From NCBI GenBank assembly GCA_003024785.1, contig PUQB01000136.1, positions 310,001-374,000 of the forward strand: a stretch of DNA of 64,000 nt, read 5' to 3'. Every line of letters starts with the position of its first letter. The stretch's first letter is position 1. The stretch comes from Selaginella tamariscina. Lineage: Eukaryota; Streptophyta; Lycopodiopsida; Selaginellales; Selaginellaceae. Under the pieces are notes generated by a model. The model saw nothing but the letters and a program-made list of their open reading frames with translations, did not search any database and was not told where the DNA came from. This document shows positions 46,852 through 57,640 of this stretch, piece after piece. The translations under genes were made by a program, and so were the position numbers.

Positions 46852-49800
46852 GTTTGATAGTAACTGCTTTTATAGCTCTCCGATTCCCAGTTACTTTTTT
46901 TCTTCCTTGGTTTTTCTCCTTTGTTTTCCTCTTTTGTTTTTCCTTTCATAGATCATGGCCGATTTTGAGCACTTTCAACGCGAGCACTAATGTTGCTTCA
47001 TGAGCTGGCCACTTTGCGCCAAGTGGTCACAGATCTGCAAGGTTCCACCAACGCGGTGCATGTAGTTGCTGATGCATCCTCCAAGGTTGCTGTGTAGGCT
47101 CTCTCTCAAGCATCGGTGGTTTCCTCTCCATCGAACTTTTCTTCGGAGCCGAAGATTAGTATGCCAGAAAAGTTCAATGCCAATCGCACTGAGTTTCAAG
47201 GTTTCCTGAATCAGATTCGGCTCTTGATATGCATGTAACCACGCCGCTACTCACTGATGTGTAAAAGGTTGGCCTTTTGGCATCCTTACTAATTGGATCT
47301 CCACGGGCTTGGGTTGCCCCTTGCTGGAGCATGACAACCCATTGATGAAAACTTTGAAGGTTTCGTGGCTGCCTTTGAAGCCTGCTTTGGAAATCCTACC
47401 GTTCTGCATGCACGAAGTTACGAAGCTCACCAAGGATCCCGACCAACTTCCATCTATACATCTGAATTTCAGCAACTTTGCATGAACATTCCATGGGACA
47501 AAACTGCATTGATCGAACACTTCTGTTTTGGGTTGAGGGATGACGTGAAGGACTTCTCCTTACGTTACTGGATGCCCAAACATTAGCAGAGATCATGCAA
47601 CAAGCCGTTCGCTACGACAACCATTTGTTCGAGTGTTGTCAAGAAAGATCTCATCAGCAGTTCTGTAAACCAATCTTGCAATTATGGTACATGTTCTTGC
47701 AACACCTTCTAAGTAGTTCCTGCAACACCTTCTAGAGTGTTCCTATGAAGGTTGAGAAATCCAAGTGTGGCTCTCTTTCCGCTGTTGAGAAGCAACGTCG
47801 CGCAGTGAGAACCTATGCTTGTATTGTGGTGAGCAAGACACAAGGTGGCAGAATGTCCTATTAAAGCCAGGAAGTTCAAGACGATGAAGTTGAAGCTGAA
47901 GTTCAGTCGGAAAACTTCAATGTGCACTTCGTCTATGAGCTGCGAAGTTGGACATACGTGCAGGCTCCATTGGTGCTGCTCATACCATTCCATCACTCAA
48001 GTTTCCTGTACACATTCGTCTCAATAATCGAGAGCTCAAGGAGTTTGCCCTATTAGACACTGGTGCAAATGCATGCTTCATGGATGACACTTTTGTAACT
48101 CAATATGGCATTCCAGTGGCGAAGTTAAAGCGTGCAGTTCCTGTAGAGGTGGTCGATTGGTCGTCTAATTGTTTCTAGCGTAGTTACCCATGTTACCACA
48201 CCTCTCTTTTGCAATCATGGCGCATTCAACTGTTCGATTTCCTTCAACTTAATCAAAACCCGGTCGACTCCCATCATTTTGGGCATGCCATGGTTCGTGG
48301 TTGCAAATCCTCAGATCGACTGGAGATCTAAGACGCTCACGTTTCCTCTCCGGCAATCAAGATCAATCCTATACCTTCCTGCATTGGATACGTCCTTAGT
48401 GTTTGAGCAATACAAGTTATAGGATTGATTGTGCATGTTCCTAATCAGTGTTGAAGACTCCTCCTCCAGGATTCACTTCATGTCAGTTCTTCAGCACATC
48501 CGCAGGCTCTCTCCACTCTTGTAAGTTCACGAATTCCTGTACATGGTTCTTCCAATCTTGTATCGATGTCGAAGGTTCCTCCTCAACAGGATCCACCTCC
48601 TGTTGGTTCGTTAGCACACTCACAGGCTCTCCTCACTCCTGTGATCCACGACTTATGTACATGATTCTTTCAATCCTGTACACTTGTCAACATCCACACA
48701 TGTTTCCCAATTCTGCCTCATTTTGTTACTCTACTTCTGTTCACCCCCCAAGATCCTTCCTCTTTTTCAGTCACAGCTCCCTCCTTCTCCTCCGAGTTCT
48801 TACACTACCATGCATGAACTTGCCATTGATCCCGGAACTTCTCGATCGGCTGCGAGGAGCAAAGGTGTTCACGAATATCGACTTACGAGGGGCTTACAAT
48901 CTTATACGGATTCGTCCAGGCGATGAGTGAAAGACTGCCTTTCGATAAGGTATGGACACTTCGAGTACACGATGATGCCTTTGGACTTACCAATGCCCCA
49001 GCCGTGTTCCAACACATGGTGAACGACATCTTTTGTGACTTCTTAGACTAGTTTGTGGTAATCTACCTCAATGACATTTTGATTTTCTCCAAGGACCAGG
49101 CGGCTCATGACAAGCATGTACGACTAGTCCTACAGAGGCTTCGCGAGCATGGCCTGTATGCGAAGTTGGAGAAGTGTTTCTTCGACAGGGATACTGTGGA
49201 GTTCTTGGGCTACATCGTCTCTCCTGCTGGCGTTTCCATGGACATGCACAAGGTGAAGACTATCGGAGTGGGAGAGGCCCAAGTCTGTACGAGACGTACA
49301 ATGTTTCCTTGGCTTTGCAAACTTCTACAGGCGTTTCATACAGGACTTTCCAAGTGTGTACTTCCACTCACGGAACTCACCAAGCGCACAGAGTGTTCTC
49401 TTGGTCCGACAAGGCGGAACATGCATTCACAACACTCAAGAACGCCTTCACGACAGCTCCGATTTTAGCACATCCTGATCCTTCTCGTCCCTTCTTCGTT
49501 GAAGCAGATGCCTCGAATTTTGCAGTAGGATCTGTTCTATCACAAGTTGGAGAAGACAAGTTGCTTCATCCTGTAGCTTTTCACTTCGTAAGTTCCTTTC
49601 GGCGGAGATCAATTACGAGATTCATGACAAGGAACTCAAGGCCATTGTGGATTCATTCGAGGAGTGGCGGCATTTCCTGGAAGGTGCTGTGCATCCTGTA
49701 CAAGTTTTTATGGATCACAAGAACCTGGAGTATTTTCAAAGCTTTAGTTCTCAGGCGGAGTTCCTATCACGTTTTGATTTCGTCATCATCTAGTTTTCGA

Positions 49801-51371
49801 ATGGCAAGGCGGATGCATTGTCTAGGGTACTTGACTCGAGCGATCCTGCACATGACTGTCAAAAGCAAGTGTTGTTAGGTCCTGATCGACTTCGGCTTGC
49901 AGCACTACAAGTTCATCAGGCTAGCAGATTCCACACTCCTACAGGACATCCGTTTGCAATTGGCTACAAACGACTTGGCAAGGAATGTGTTTTCACACAT
50001 TAGTCGCAATTCCTCTTCCTCTAGTTCCCATACAGACTACAAGTTGTTTACCATACAGGACGGACTCCTATACTGGGAAGGTCTCCTGTACGTTCTGTTG
50101 GTGTTTGCAGACTCGTGTGGTACAAGATTGTTATGATACCCCGGCTACAGGACATTTTGGTGTGGCCAAGACAGTTGAGTTGGTGACTCGCAACTATTGG
50201 TGGCCTGGGTTGCGAGGTTTTGTGGACAAGTTTGTACGGAGTTGTGACACCTACAATAGGTCGAAGATGCCTCGTCACGCGCCCTCTGGTCTTCTTTGTC
50301 CTCTTCCTGTTCCTTCTGCTCCTTGGAGATCCATTTTATGGATTTCCTCACAGATCTTCCTCCTTCTTATTGATGCAGTTCTTGTGGTGGTTAACCGTTT
50401 CACCAAACATGCTCATTTCCTACCATGTCACAAGACTGCTACAGGCAGACAACTGCTGAGTTTGATCCGCGAAGTATTCCGACACCATGGTCTTCCTGAG
50501 AGCATTGTTTCTAATCAAGGCCCACAATTCATGTCCAAGTTTTGGCAATAACTTCTCCGGAGTCTACAGGTTAAAACGGATCTTTCTTCAAAATATCATC
50601 CACAAACTGATGGGCAGTTAGAACGCACGATTCAGACCTTAGAGCAATATCTTCATTGCTTCATTAGTTACCAACAGGACAACTAGTTGAACTTTTTTCC
50701 AAGGGCGGAGTTTGCCTACAACAACTCCGTTCACACATCTACAAGCAAGACACCTTTCTTTGCTCTTACATGCTACCATCCACGTTTTGACTTTGCTCCT
50801 CCTGCTTCTCCTTCTTCCGCTCTTGCAGTACATGATCTTCTCTAGCATCTTCGTCAGGTACAGGAGGATCTTCGGGTTCATCTTCAGCAAGCACAGGAAC
50901 AGTACAAGCGTTATGTTGATGCTCATCGTCAACCGGCACCTGCATATAAAATTGGTGATCTCGTGTGGCTTCTTTGTCAGCATATTCGCACCAACAGGCC
51001 TTCTTCTAAGTTGGATTTTCAATCCTGTAGCTTTTCGACTCAAGTTACTATCTATGGTGAAACTTCATCATGTGTTTCACACCTCTTTGTTAGAGCCGTA
51101 TCATTCTTCTTCTCTTCCTAGTCTTCTTCTCCTCCCCCTCATGTGGTCATTGACAATGAACATGAGTACAAAGTGGCAGCCATCCTTGATTCTCGTCTTC
51201 ATCGCTGCCAACTTCAATTACCTGGTGGATTGGAAATGTTATTTGCTTACCGATTGCACTTGGGAACCTGCATCCAACTTACTCCATGCTTCTTCCAAGG
51301 TTGCTGCCTTTCATCGGCGTTATCCTACTAAAGTAGGTCCCAAAACTCGTGAAACTTGTCCTTAGGGAGAA

Positions 51372-51871
51372 TTCATGACCCGATACAGGATATAGGATTC
51401 CAGATACAGGATACAGGATATAGGATATGCTTACAGGATATACTTATAGGATATTCCTACAAGAGATTCCTATAGGAATTCCTACAAGATATTCCTATAG
51501 GATATGCCTACAAGATATGCTATAGGATATGCCTAAAGGATAAGGGTCACCATTTTTAACTCATGACTAGATTAGGCTCATGACCATATTAGCTCTTGGA
51601 GTTGTGAGCATAAAAGCTCCGACTTAATTGTTGTATAATCAGTTACTATCAACACTAGTATTCTATGATCATTCTTGTTCCTTGTTCTTGTCTTGTTCTT
51701 GTTTTGCTCCTTGCCTCCTGCTCTTGTCTTGTTCCTAGTTCTTATCCTACTCCTGGTTCCTAATTCCTGCCCTGCTCCAGTTCCTATCCTGCTCCTTGTC
51801 TTGCTCCTAAGTTAAGCTTCCTTATTCTCAGAATCTTGCTCTCTTCCTTGTTTCTAGATCGTGGCTTGACA
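51372..51871 (+). repeat. Ty3 copy 2, 3' LTR
   Basis: Starts at ttcatgacccgatacagg (decayed TGTCACGACC), carries the cataaaagc and cagttactatcaac words (about 51610-51655), and ends GGCTTGACA at 51871. After this point the sequence switches to antisense Gag. Confidence 0.85.
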
Positions 51872-52215
51872 TTCACCAGGCATGTGCTTTCTTGTCCAGA
51901 GTGCATGCGAAGGCACTCAGCTTCTTGTGATTGTTGATTACACTCCAAAGTCGCACACCTGTTCAACTTGTGTACATGTTGGTCTGCGTCTTCCCCCTTT
52001 GCTCCACGAAACGCGGGTAAGGGCATTGTTACGGTGCTCTCTTGCATCCAATTGAGTGCGCAGGCTAATAAGTTAACCGGGTCGGTTCCCATGGTGTCCC
52101 GTTGCGCCTGAGAAGTGTTCCGATCCAGACCCTCCGCTTCGGACATGGTGTAGTCCACGTCCAGGTATTCTGCAGGTACGCCAAATGGCCATTGGCAACC
52201 ATGTGTTGCCATGTG
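51872..52215 (-). pseudogene. Antisense Ty3 Gag fragment, right part
   Basis: The minus strand reads MSEAEGLDRNTSQAQRDT and then MPLPAFRGAKGEDADQHVHK followed by LNRCATLE and LRMHSG, the start of a Ty3-type Gag capsid (the FRGxxGEDAxxH motif). It is cut by copy 2 at 51871/51872 and continues at 46232-46369. The upstream part is missing at about 52215, where a sense-strand integrase fragment begins. Confidence 0.7.
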
Positions 52216-52239
52216 TTGGCCCTTCAGGTTAAAACTTTA

Positions 52240-52762
52240 ACAATATAAGTTCTTGTATGGTCATGACCCGGTGTTGCCAACGGAGTTGGGTTTGCCTTCT
52301 TAGTTACCGCGAGCTGCTGTGCTAGGTCGTGGGATCAGTATCTGACAAGCATTCTTCCATTGGTTTGTGCAGAGTTAGCAGAACACTTGGGCCGCGTATA
52401 AGTAGGACAACAACAATGATATAACTCGCACCATTGTCCTCATGTGGAGTACAAGGTTGATGAACTGGTGTTGGTTTCGTTTTTTCAAGCTTACAGTACA
52501 TGGTTTAGCTAAGAGTCTCCTTCTTTAGTGGAAAGGACCATATCAAGTGCTACGCCAAGTAGGACCACAAGTTTATGAGGTTCGGCACGACATTCAACCT
52601 GATCCTTCAAAGATTACACATGCAACGGTTAAAGCATTTTATGCAACGAGAACAAGTGGTGCTGCCTACAAATCCACCAGTGCTTCCTCCTGATGTTCCT
52701 CCAGATCCAGGCCCATCTACCAGAGAACCCTAACCAACTTACATCCTTACGAAAGGAGGGGA
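52240..52762 (+). pseudogene. 3' end of a third Ty3 Pol (integrase C-terminus) with polypurine tract
   Basis: YGHDPVLPTELG near 52257 and KGPYQVLRQVGPQVYEVRHD near 52540-52600 are typical of the plant Ty3 integrase C-terminal region. Stops and shifts are frequent. It ends with a purine tract (gaaaggagggga, 52751-52762). Confidence 0.75.
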
Positions 52763-52935
52763 TGATATAGATCCATGTGTACGGCTGTATGTGCACATTT
52801 ATTATTAACATAGTGGGTTTTTGAATCATCGGATTGGTTTCAATCTGAATCACTCACTCTTGTATATAAGTTAAGGTTCTTGGACTAATGAATATACACA
52901 TTTCTATATTTGGAGCTCTCTCAGTGTGAAAAAGT
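52763..52935 (+). repeat. Candidate 3' LTR fragment of the third Ty3 element
   Basis: Starts TGATATAGATCC directly after the polypurine tract and contains tgtatataagtta, a TATA-like word near 52862. The right end is unclear; AT-rich DNA follows. Confidence 0.45.
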
Positions 52936-53454
52936 ATTATGTATTTTGATATATAATATTAAGGTTTTAAAACAAATTTTACCATATTAAATTATAATCA
53001 TGTCAAAGACTATGATTTTTATAATAGAAATTAAGTCAATCTAAACTTGTTTTTACAATATTAAAATTAATGATTTATGTTAAATATTTAATTCTGATTT
53101 AAAATTTAGATTTCCATTTAATTTAAAAATACTTAGTGCAATGCATGATATTGAAAAAAAATATTTTATGAAAAATAATCTCAAGTTCCCTATTTTAAAA
53201 CATAATTAAAGCTAATTAATTATTTATATTTAAATTAATCTATTTTGGTAACTTTTCAAAAATCAGTGACGTGAAAACATTAAAGTAAATTCTTAAAAAC
53301 TTCAATGACACAATAATAAAAATTATATATTAATTACTAATTAATTAAATTATTGTCTTTTTTTCAATGAAACCCTACCCGTAACGACAAATTCTTTGAC
53401 GGATGAACAGATGTTTGTTTCTTAATAACTTAATCTCCCGCCAGCGGACACACA
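52936..53454. other. AT-rich intergenic DNA upstream of the hexosaminidase gene
   Basis: No feature is seen apart from AT-rich sequence. Confidence 0.5.
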
Positions 53455-55398
53455 ATGGAGCTCAACACATTCCTCGTACTCCTTCTGGTAAATATATGCA
53501 ATGCATTCTTCATATGGCCTCAGCCGCAGTCAGTAGAACACATTCCAGGCCCATCAATCATCATATCGAATTCCTTCACCATCGCAATACCCCACAAAAT
53601 TCCCCAGAGATAATCCGAGAAGCTGCAGTCAGATTCACCCACCAAGTTCTGTCCGAGAATTGGTCCCCAGTTTCCCACCAACAAGACCTCGGACAGTCCG
53701 AACTCCAACCCCTTCTCTCCCAGTTAACCATCTCGGTGTCCGACTTACAGTCCGAGCTCCAACAACGGGGTAGATGAGTCATACACACTCACCGTGGATT
53801 ACAATACCACTCTACTGTCCGCAAACACCACGTGGGGTGCATTGTACGGACTAGAGACTTTCTCGCAGTTAATACATACGACACAGGTAACAAGACGTTG
53901 CTCATTCCTCATGGTGTACGTATCTCGGACTGGCCATTGTATCCCCACAGAGGAGTTTTACTAGACACTTCTCGGAACTTTTATCCGGTGTCCGATATAC
54001 TTCGGACTGTCCGCGCTATGGGTTATAAAAGCTTAACGTGCTTCACTGGCATATATCGGACTCGCATTCTTTCCCTCTCCTTCTTAGCTTCCGAGCCCGA
54101 GCTGGCTTTTGAAGGGATCTTACGGTCCCCAATTTGTATACTCGGCTGCGGATGTGCAGCAGATTGTAGAGTTCGGACGGTCTAGAGGTGTCCGTATCAT
54201 GCCAGAGATTGACTCTCCAGGTTTGTTTTTATTTGATTGTCGACTTGTGTGGTGTGTGTGCACGTGCGTGGGTGTGTGTTTTTATTAATAAATAAATAAA
54301 TAAATATATATTATATATATATATATAGGACATACTGCTTCATGGGGAGAAGCATATCCAGAGATAATAACATGTCTGGGGAAGTTCTGGTGGGATGCAA
54401 ACACACAAAAATGGAAGGAACGTTTGCGTCTGAGCCAGGTGCCCCAGCCAGCTCAACCCTTTAAATCCAGCTACATACGAAGTCCTCAGACACGTCATAG
54501 ATGACGTGTCTACACTCTTCCCAGACTCCTTATTCCACGCTGGAGCTGATGAGGTGTCGCCTGGATGCTGGAACGCCAGCAAGGGACATTGCTGATGTGG
54601 TCGCTTCTGGAAATGCCGAATTCAGCAGCCTTCTTACGATGTTTATACAAAGGAGTTATCCGATGATAAGAGCACACAATAAGACTGTTGTTTATTGGGA
54701 GGATATTCTCCTTGATTCCACTATCAGCGTGTCAGCTGAGCTGCTTCCCAAGGATACCACCATTATTCAGACGTGGAATAATGGCGCAATCAACAACCAA
54801 AGCAGTCACGTCAGCAGGATATCGTGTTAATTGTGTCATCGTCGGATTTTCTGTATCTCGATTGTGGTCGAGGTATGTATGTGTGTGTACGTGTGCGTGT
54901 GTGTGAGAGAGATGAACAGATATAGTTTACACACTTGTATATACAGGTGAATTTCTTCTGAATGACTCACGTTATGACCAGCCAAATGCCACCGTGGCAC
55001 CTCCGTCCCTAAACATTACTGGAGATGGTGCCACGTTTAACTATGGTGGTACAGGTGGCTCCTGGTGTGCACCGTATAAGACGTGGCAAAGGATCTACGA
55101 CTACGATATAACTTACGGGCTGACCGATGACGAGGCGGCTCTTGTGTTGGGAGCTGAGGCTGCATTGTGGTCTGAAATGGCAGATCCAACGGTTCTGGAT
55201 GGGCTGTTGTGGCCCACGATCTGCTGCGTTGGCAGAGCTGACGTGGTCAGGCAAAAGACGGTGAGAAGAAACGGACGGCTGAGGCGGGAAACAGACTGGC
55301 AGAGTGGCGGGAGCGAATGGTGCTCCGGGCGTTGCTGCTCATCCGATGATGCCACGTTGGTGCTTACAAACCGTGGGATGTGTAACATGAACATTTAA
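53455..55398 (+). pseudogene. Beta-N-acetylhexosaminidase (GH20), plant HEXO-like, frame-broken
   Basis: Plant GH20 enzymes remove terminal GlcNAc/GalNAc from N-glycans in vacuole or apoplast. The ATG at 53455 gives a signal-peptide-like start (MELNTFLVLLLVNICNAFF) followed by the family's WPQP motif. Landmarks in order: ESYTLTVDYNT and GALYGLETFSQL (about 53778-53865), ISDWPLYPHRGVLLDTSRN (about 53922-53980), HWHISDSHSFPLL (about 54044), MPEIDSPG, the catalytic Asp-Glu pair in HAGADEV (54548-54553; usually HxGGDEV), VVYWEDILLD, and a C-terminal GMCNMN. Introns are 54221-54328 and 54873-54946. At least six single-base frame breaks (for example near 53585, 53765, 54025, 54075, 54430 and 55200) prevent one continuous protein. 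Conservation between breaks is high, so assembly indels are a real alternative to a pseudogene. Confidence 0.85.
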
Positions 55399-55705
55399 AA
55401 GATGGCTCCCCCCAAATTTACACATTTAAAATTTAAAATAACAGTCTGTTTAACTGAGCAACGGTCGAGGTTCCATTATTGCAATCCTGACGGTGAAGAT
55501 TTGGGGCCAAAACGGGTTGCGTGCCTTTAAGGTACTTTTCACCCTAGGGTTTTGAAGAATCACAAAGTCGAGCAAGAAGAAGAACATGGCAGCTGCTGTT
55601 TGTCAGTGATGCTTCAATCTAGAGGTAAGATCATGGCTTTCTTTCAGTGCAGAGAGATCATCGTCTCCGAAGAATCGCACAAGCTTTGTTGTTGGAGAAA
55701 AACAC

Positions 55706-57343
55706 ATGGAATTTGGGACGAACTCGATGGAAGGTATGGAGCTCAAGCAAGAGGTAATGGAGCGGCAGGCAACAATCAACATCGGCACCACTGGCCACGT
55801 CGCAAATGGCAAAGAGCAAGCTAGTTGAAGCCCTCACCGGCGTAAGAACTACACGCCACAAGCAGGAGCTCCAGCGCAACATCACCATCAAGCTCGGTTA
55901 CGCCAATGCAAAGATCTACAGGTGTGTCTGTGTGTAGAAGAGAGAGAGGTATAATGTGTATATAATATGTATAGATGTATATAATATTTGAGTATAGATG
56001 TAAATACGTATATTGTATATGTATAATATGTATATTTTACGATCTACATGCGTATGTTTGAGAGAGAGAGAGAGAGAGTCTGTATAATGGTTTAGATTAT
56101 GTGCCTTCCCAGAGACACACACCTTATACATATATATATACATGTATACTCTAATATGTATACATACAAATATCTACTTTAATCTAATATTATACATACA
56201 TATATACTTTATAATATTATGACTGCAGGCTTAACTTGTTTCATTGTAGGTGTGTCTCTTGCCCAAGACCCGTGTGCTACAAGTCGTGCGGAAGCAACTC
56301 CAAGCCGCCGGTATGCGAGCTCCACGAGGACCAATCAATGGAGCTTGTGAGGCACGTATCATTTGTGGACTGCCCTGGTCATGACATTCTCGTGGCAACC
56401 ATGCTCAACGGTGCGGCTGTGATGGACGCGGCCCTTCTACTCGTAGCGTGCAACGAGGCGTGCCCGCAGCCGCAGATGATAGAGCATCTGATGGCCCTCA
56501 ACATCATGGGCCTGGAGAAGATCCTCGTCTTGCAGAACAAGGTAGACCTGGTGAAGCCGGAGGATGCCAGGAGACACAAGGAGAAGATAAAGAAGGAGAT
56601 ATCCGGGACAGTTGCTAGGGATGCACCCATTCTCCCCATCTCTGTCCAGTACCGGATAAACATAGAGTACGTTCTGGACTACATTGTGAATGGTATAGAG
56701 GCTCCTAAGCGGGACCTCACTAGCCCACTGAAGATGATGGTTGTGCGGTCTTTTGATGTTAACAAGCCGGGTTGCGAGTGGCAGGACTTGAAGGGAGGTG
56801 TTATTGGTGGTTCTATATACAAGGGGTGTTGCGAGTCGGGCAGCCGGTTGAGATTCGGCCAGGTATTCTTTACCAGGATGAAGAGGAAGAACAAGGTGTA
56901 GGCCGGTTGTGACCAGAGTGATAAGCTTGTTTGCTGAGCAGAAGGAGCTGGAGTTGCCATTCCTGGAGGTCTGATTGGAGTTGGGACGACACTAGACCCG
57001 CATGTGACGCGCGGTGACAATCTCATTGGGGAAGTAGTTGGAGAGCCCGGCAGCTTACCGGAGGCGTACCGGAAGATTACTGTGGAGTTCCGACTGGTGA
57101 AGAGGGTCGTCGGAGGGAACGAGGTTAAGAAGCTGAATAAGACGGAGAGGGTGATGCTTAATGTTGGTTCCAAGACGGTGTTTGGGGTGGTTTGTGATAT
57201 GGTGGGAGAAGAATGTTGCGGTGCTCGAGTTGAACAGGCCGGTCTGTGCGAGTTTGAAGGACAAGGTGTCTCTAAGTATGAAATTTAATAGGAGTTGGAG
57301 GCTTGCTGGGTATGGAGTCATAGTTGCGGGTGCCCAAGATTAA
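55706..57343 (+). pseudogene. Divergent eIF2-gamma-like GTPase, frame-broken
   Basis: eIF2-gamma is the GTPase subunit that delivers initiator tRNA to the ribosome. Visible here: [13 protein letters not shown] (P-loop), [13 protein letters not shown], a Cys cluster ([16 protein letters not shown]), [20 protein letters not shown] (G3), [12 protein letters not shown] (G4), and domain II/III remnants including GGLIGVGTTLDPH and GEVVGEPGSLPEAY. One intron, 55922-56249. Compared with canonical eIF2-gamma the P-loop reads GKSK in place of GKST once the frame break is allowed for, and MDGALL is MDAALL. Single-base breaks lie near 55812, 56870, 56955 and 57210, and the segment before domain II appears shortened. 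It lies about 300 bp downstream of the hexosaminidase on the same strand and converges on the DUF639 gene. Best read as a diverged paralogue or pseudogene. Confidence 0.8.
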
Positions 57344-57640
57344 GGAGGTTTTTTTAATTATTTTTTTATTCTTATTTTTATTTCGTTTTGTTTTCTTTTT
57401 TAAGAGTTAATTTTTTATTTTATATAATTAAATTTTATGACTTCAGAATATAAATGTCTAAAACTAATAGTATATAAGGTTAGTATATAAGGTTAAATGT
57501 AAACAATGAATATACGTTGCCATACGATTACAAAACTTAAAAGTATAAAAGAATATGAATGAATGAAAACATATTCATTCATACGGCTATATTTATTATA
57601 TATAACAATGAATATAAAAGTCTATACATAATATACAAAG
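57344..57640. other. Convergent intergenic region
   Basis: T-rich DNA and an aatatacgtt/aatatattc-like patch lie between the 3' ends of the eIF2-gamma-like and DUF639 genes. Nothing else is seen. Confidence 0.5.

Larger units (their letters stand above)
46370..51871 (+). mobile_element. Ty3 chromovirus copy 2, older and degraded
   Basis: Same family as copy 1 with many substitutions, stops and deletions. The 5' LTR is 46370-46851, the internal region 46852-51371 (Gag from about 46955, zinc-knuckle area about 47815, protease DTGANACF about 48057, RT about 48825-49100, RNase H about 49500, integrase about 50130-50600, chromodomain region about 51150-51300) and the 3' LTR 51372-51871. Compared with copy 1 it lacks about 450 bp between the protease linker and the RT (junction near 48822) and about 36 bp near 51020. 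Five-base flanks are TCCAC and TTCAC. Confidence 0.88.

Noticed and set aside
55009-55394. Minus-strand open frames opposite the hexosaminidase 3' exon
   Set aside because: They are shadows; the plus strand carries GH20 landmarks there.
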